Shown here one piece after another: positions 53,901 through 59,900 of a stretch of DNA of 64,000 nucleotides. The stretch lies in the NCBI GenBank assembly GCA_007844125.1, contig CM017573.1, positions 5,414,846 to 5,478,845 on the forward strand, given 5' to 3'. The notes under the pieces are model-generated. The model was not told the DNA's origin. It worked only from the letters and a program-made list of their open reading frames with translations, and did no database searches. Position 1 is the first letter of the stretch; each line of letters opens with the position of its first letter. The position numbers were made by a program, and so were the translations under genes. Source of the DNA: Sinonovacula constricta. Lineage: Eukaryota > Mollusca > Bivalvia > Cardiida > Solecurtidae.

Positions 53901-56900
53901 TCTAGCATCAGTAAATTGGTCAAAAGTTTGATAAAATGCATCTCTACAATATTTAGATGTGAAAACTTTAGATACTGGGTGACAGTTTATGTCCATGTCT
54001 AAAGTATTTGTTATGAAAGATAATTATAGGTAACAAGCTACTAGTCACTATTATAACCTATACAATAAGAATGGTAAATGTAAAGCTACTGGGTGAAAGG
54101 TCAAAGATATTTTGTCAAGTTTCGTGTTATTCAACCACAACCATGATGCCCAATTTTCAGTTATTGATGCCATGTATGATACAAGCGGTCGTAACACGAT
54201 GTACGCAGATCTGCCTATATCACCTGACTACTCCAGCGATGGGAGCGACTTTGACCTTTCTCGCGGTGTCAGCATCCTGGACTCGAAAAGTGTTGGCATG
54301 AAATCGGAGAAAAGTCGCTACAATGCCAGGATGGATCTGTTAGACAGAATGGGTGCCTCTGTTATTCCCAGCGATCGTCAAGAGATCCCTACGCCCATTT
54401 CTGATTATGATATTGACCCTGATCGTGATGACCTTCAACCTTTCCTGGAAGAATGCCAAAGTCCTGTTGCACTGAATGATATACCATTACTGAAAGAGAG
54501 GAGTAATTTGACAAACAAATCAGCCAAGCAAAATGAGTTGGAGTCAATGTTGCTGAAGGAGCGAACATTGACTGATTTGTCACAAGTTGGACCACTACCA
54601 ACATTTCTAGCAGATACATCGGCCAGAAACTTTGACAATATGTCCTTGGATAGTGCCTTTGAGAGCGGAGTTTCAGTGAGTGATTATGGCCACTCTCATT
54701 TCTCGGAAAACTACACGGTTTCACATATTGATCAGGCGAGCTCCAAACACAGCCAGATGTCAGAGGAGAACAACATGTTTGATGTGGAACTGGTTTCAAC
54801 GCTTGATTACGAAGGTAGCTTTGTTGAAACGATTGCGACAGCTGCTACTACCACAACTGCCAATGTTGCTGATGATTGCGATCCGAATGAGCATGATAAT
54901 AGCATGGTGTTACAACAGCATGTGGGTGAATTGTCTTGCATGAGCCTGGACAATCACAGTAACAGTCTGTCGCCTGACACAGATGGGGATGAGATAAGCA
55001 CAGGACAGATTTCTGTTGAAATAACACCAAGATTGCTTGAATCTGGTAACAGTGTATGTTGGTTGAAGTATTGTCATAGCAACTAACATTGATACTATGG
55101 TAACAGTGTAAGTGGGTTGAAGTATGGTGATAGCAACTAACCAAGATGCTGTGGTTTGATGTTTCTAATCTGCAGTTGTTTTCTCGGACCATAAAAAATA
55201 AGTCCAAGCAAACAGAGAATGGCCTTGCTAGCTGATAACAAAGATTTAGCATCAATTTCAGGGTGCTGGTTAATCACAAGTATTAGAACTAGAGTTAGCC
55301 ATAAAAGTGAAGATAGGATCCATGTCCTTCCATGGACTGTTAATAACCTAAATGACAACACTGGAGTTTATAAACTGGTTCTGTCCCTAGAGATGTGTGG
55401 AAACTTTACATTTCATTCTTGTTCAATGAATAATTTTTGAAATGTTAAATGGAAGTGTTTATACACATGAAGATTGGTTTTTATTTGGAGAATTGACTAC
55501 ATTTGTTGTTGAACAAACAAGAATATGCTGAACTGTTGTTGTTTTTTCATCTATTTAGTTACTTATAAACCATGGCAAGTGGTGTTTCTTATTTAAAACC
55601 ACTCTTAGGTTTACTTTCTTTGCCTGTACCTAACACCAATCTTATTTCCCGTAACATTATAGTCTGTTTAATTAACAAAGTTTAAGCCCAAATTTAAATA
55701 ATATTTTAAGTTACGCAAATATTTTTTAAATATTCTGTTTAAGTTTAGGTATGTCAATTTTCTGTATTTCTTATATATAAAGTGAATTTTCAAGTATTAG
55801 AATAGGAACAATTTCTGTTCATTTTTCTTTGTTATTAAGAAGTATATGGTGGCTTTTGGGTTGCAGTCTTCGACAAAGCCCAGAGGACCGTGGCCCGAGT
55901 CCACCAATATCTCTGTGGGAGATATTTTCAGCCACATTTTTCAGAATTCATAATTAACTTTACTGAAAAACTCTTTTCAGCCTTTAACTGAACCCAACCA
56001 CTTGCAACACCTCAGTTAGCTAACCAACCTTAAACAGAGATTGCAGCTATGTTCAGATGTCTAAGTTGGCTTCGTTTTATAAATAACAGAATAAAAGCAT
56101 GATTGGCAAAACTATATCCTTCATTGTGTCGAAATGCCAAAATCATGCAGGGCCAGTAAAATTTGGTCTGGACCATAAGATATTGCTAGCTTGGTGGACT
56201 GAAGATCTAGTGATTGTAAATTTCTTTCCTGGAGTTATAGCCTTTCTAGCTTATCCAAACTTGATAACTGAAAAAACTGTGACAGAGCAGTAAGAGGGAG
56301 GTGAGGGGTATCGTCATTTCCACTGATAATTATTGTTTATAATGATTTACCTCTTTCTACTCTAGACTTCATTTTGAATTTAAAAGTTCAATGTTCAGTT
56401 CGTCATAAGAGTGCAAAAAAATCCAACAAAAAGCATTTTACATATATATAAACACTAAAGTAATTTATATAACCTAAAAAATGGGCTTAGGCATGTGGTT
56501 GCGGGTTTATTGGATATTTGCAATCAATTGCTAGCATATTGATAATTATATACGTTTTTTTTGTGTTTTTTTTTAAACAAAACGATAATTGAATATTCTG
56601 TTTTTGCTTGTTACTTTGCCTGTGTAACGTTGTTAACTTAGCATGTGAAAGGATGTTAACTTTGTTTGTGTATCTTGTTTACTTGGCATGCGTGATGTTG
56701 TTTTTATTTTGCATTTGCATGGTTGAATATATAAGATTGCTTACTGCTAAGTTTGAATTACTAATAAATGTACTATCTTGTGGGGTTTTACCCAAATGTT
56801 AAATGCTGTGAATTTAGGACACCACAGCAAGTATGGTGATTACATTATTATTAAATACTGTATTAAAGGTATTATGTTTAATGTGTTTAATTTTCTTTAT

Positions 56901-59900
56901 CTTGTAAATCGATTGCATTTATAAACAAATTATAATAACAATTATTTATGAGCTTAACTATTTGTCTTTGTAAGCATTACAGAAGTTTTCAAATAATAAT
57001 ATTTTTAATAACATTTTTTACAGGGAGGAAAGAAGGAGAGAAAATACCTGGACAAAGGTATGGTGCTTGAATGTTTCTTTTGTTCTTAATTACTATGTTG
57101 ACATGACATTTAAACCATTTTGATCTTGCCTAGACTTAAGTTTGTCCTTTTTAAGATACTGTCCTGCCATATCTTATACTTGTTTACATACACATTTATG
57201 GACTACAGAAACTTCTTCATTTTCAGTTATCTTTGAGGTTAAGACTTGCAAAGATAACTTTACTATAACTACCAGTAGTTGTTTCAAAACAGTTCTATAA
57301 CTACCAGTAGTTGTTTCAAAACAGTTCTATTTCTTAATATGGGATTTAAACTCTTGTACTCCCAATTCCTTGAGTGAATGACATCTACCTCTTACTGGAA
57401 CAATTTTCATAGTTAGTGATAATTTTGTTATATCCCATCATCATCTATGAGGATGAAGAGGTTGGCTGATGTGGACATAATGTTATGTCTGACATTATGC
57501 GAGATATATATTTTCAAAGGTATTCTATGACCATGAAAAGGTTGGCTGATATGAACATGTTATGTCTGACATTGTGCAAGATATATATTTTCAAAGGTCT
57601 TCTATGACCATGAAAAGGTTGGCTGATATGAACATGTTATGTCTGACATTGTGCAAGATATATATTTTCAAAGGTATTCTATGACCATGAAAAGGTTGGC
57701 TGATATGAACATGTTATGTCTGACATTGTGCAAGATATATATTTTCAAAGGTCTTCTATGACCATGAAAATGTTGGCTGATATGAACATGTTATGTCTGA
57801 CATTGTGCAAGATATATATTTTCAAAGGTCTTCTATGACCATGAAAAGGTTGGCTGATATGAACATGTTATGTCTGACATTGTGCAAGATATATATTTTC
57901 AAAGGTCTTCTATGACCATAAAAAGGTTGGCTGATATGAACATGTTATGTCTGACATTGTGCAAGATATATATTTTCAAAGGTCTTCTATGACCATGAAA
58001 AGGTTGGCTGATATAAACATGTTATGTCTGACATTGTGCAAGATATATATTTTCAAAGGTCTTCTATGACCATGAAGATGTTGGCTGATATTGACATAAT
58101 GTTATGTCTGACATTATGCATGATATTATACATTTTCCAAGGTCATCTATGAGGATGAAGAGGTTAGCTGATATGGACGGTTTCTCCACCATCTCAGATC
58201 ACAGCACATCCAGCAGAAGGTCGACCAGAAGTGACAGGTATATTGGAAAAATTATTATTTAGTCTCTCAATTTGAAGTGAATATTTGCTTTCTGATAGCA
58301 AAAGTTAAGTGAGCAATGACATAAGCAATATTAAACTTGTGTAAATTTGTCATGAATAGCTGATGTTAAACAGCTTAATTGAAAAATGTGATACAGATCA
58401 TAAATGTTTTAAAATTCATTGAATGGTTCTTTTTTTGTGTTGTATGTTATTTTGCAAGTTATTTTGTCTGCATACAATACTGGGAACTTGCCTAGGAGTA
58501 AAAACTGGTCCAAACAATGTTTAAAGTGCTCTTTTATGGCCATACATTACTCACATGAGTGCTGTATATGGCTATGAAGTTAAAAAAAAAAAGAAACTGC
58601 TTGTCCGTATGTTTCTTGTGTACGTGTATTACAATTATTCTATTCGCTTTTAATATTGCTGATATTCCTTGCTCACTTTTATTTTATTTGTATGCCTTTC
58701 AAATGAGCAATATAGGACCATCATGGCTTCCTTGTCTAGATGATAGTAGACCAGTTTGTTATCCTGTTTTATGGAAACAGTGTGTCAGATTGTTAATTAT
58801 TGTTGCATTAGCTTTCAGGTTCAAGGAAGTTTGTCCTGGGGGTGAGGAGGGGGGTGGAGTGGGGGGGGGGGGGTGAGGAGAAGATTAAAGGAATTTAAAA
58901 AGGGAGTGATGCCTATGTGAATTTCTTTTGACAAAAGTGACTTAGTATTATTTAGTTTAAATGTATATGTAGTTCCCTATTAGAATATTTGTTTGTCATG
59001 AAAAAATGAATTGAAAAAAATGCATTGGAAATAAGTTAAAAGTCAGTATTTTTATGAAAATTATCCACGAATGGTTATCTGAATTCTTATCTGACATTAC
59101 TTTAGCAAGTGACATGATTCAACTTAAAGTACGTCCATCAAATAACTTCACTTATAAAAGCCACATGACACAAGTATGTATTATTTCATGTTCAGAGTCA
59201 AACGCCAAGCACAAGATGACATTGTCCGAATAAGGTACCAGATATGTTGTATTTTATTGTAGCATATTCATGTAGGTCTAAAAACTATAATTATGTATAC
59301 ATCTATTAACCTTTGCAATTTTGTGTGTGGATATTTTGACACTTGACTTTACTGTCTTTAAGTAACTATGTGCTTGATGTTAGTGTTGTACACGTTTTTG
59401 TTGTAAACTTAAAATACGTTGTCACCTTTCTGATCCATGGTCCAGGGAAGTAAATTTGGCATTAAAACTTAGGTTGGTCTGACTTTCAGATTTTATTGTT
59501 TAAATGGTCCTTGGTATATAGAATGGAAATTAAATCTAAATGACCTTTAATTTGAGATCAATTTGTGAAATTCACAACCGCAAGGGTTGTTTTTCACAGT
59601 CACTTTTGTTTAATAGTTGAGTTTCAATAGCATACTTACAACATTAATGTAATATAGTTACTAAAATGCCTAATCTGGTATACTTTTTTCTTGTTAAAAG
59701 CAGGTTGCAACCATCTTTATGAAGATAATAGAAAAAAAACGGTGTTTTAGATTCCAAAACAAACAATTGTTGTCCTTTGCCTCAGTTTTTACATATCTTC
59801 ACATCTGTTTGACTCACGAAAAAAACTAATAATATATTTTCCTTTGTCTTTTAAGACAAATTAAGTCTAGTGCCATTGTATTCCAGTACCCCATTAAGTG

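Noticed and set aside
54112..54160. ATG at 54112 as start of a separate 324-codon gene
   Set aside because: The acceptor at 54160 and the phase of exon 15 explain the frame. The upstream 49 bases look intronic.
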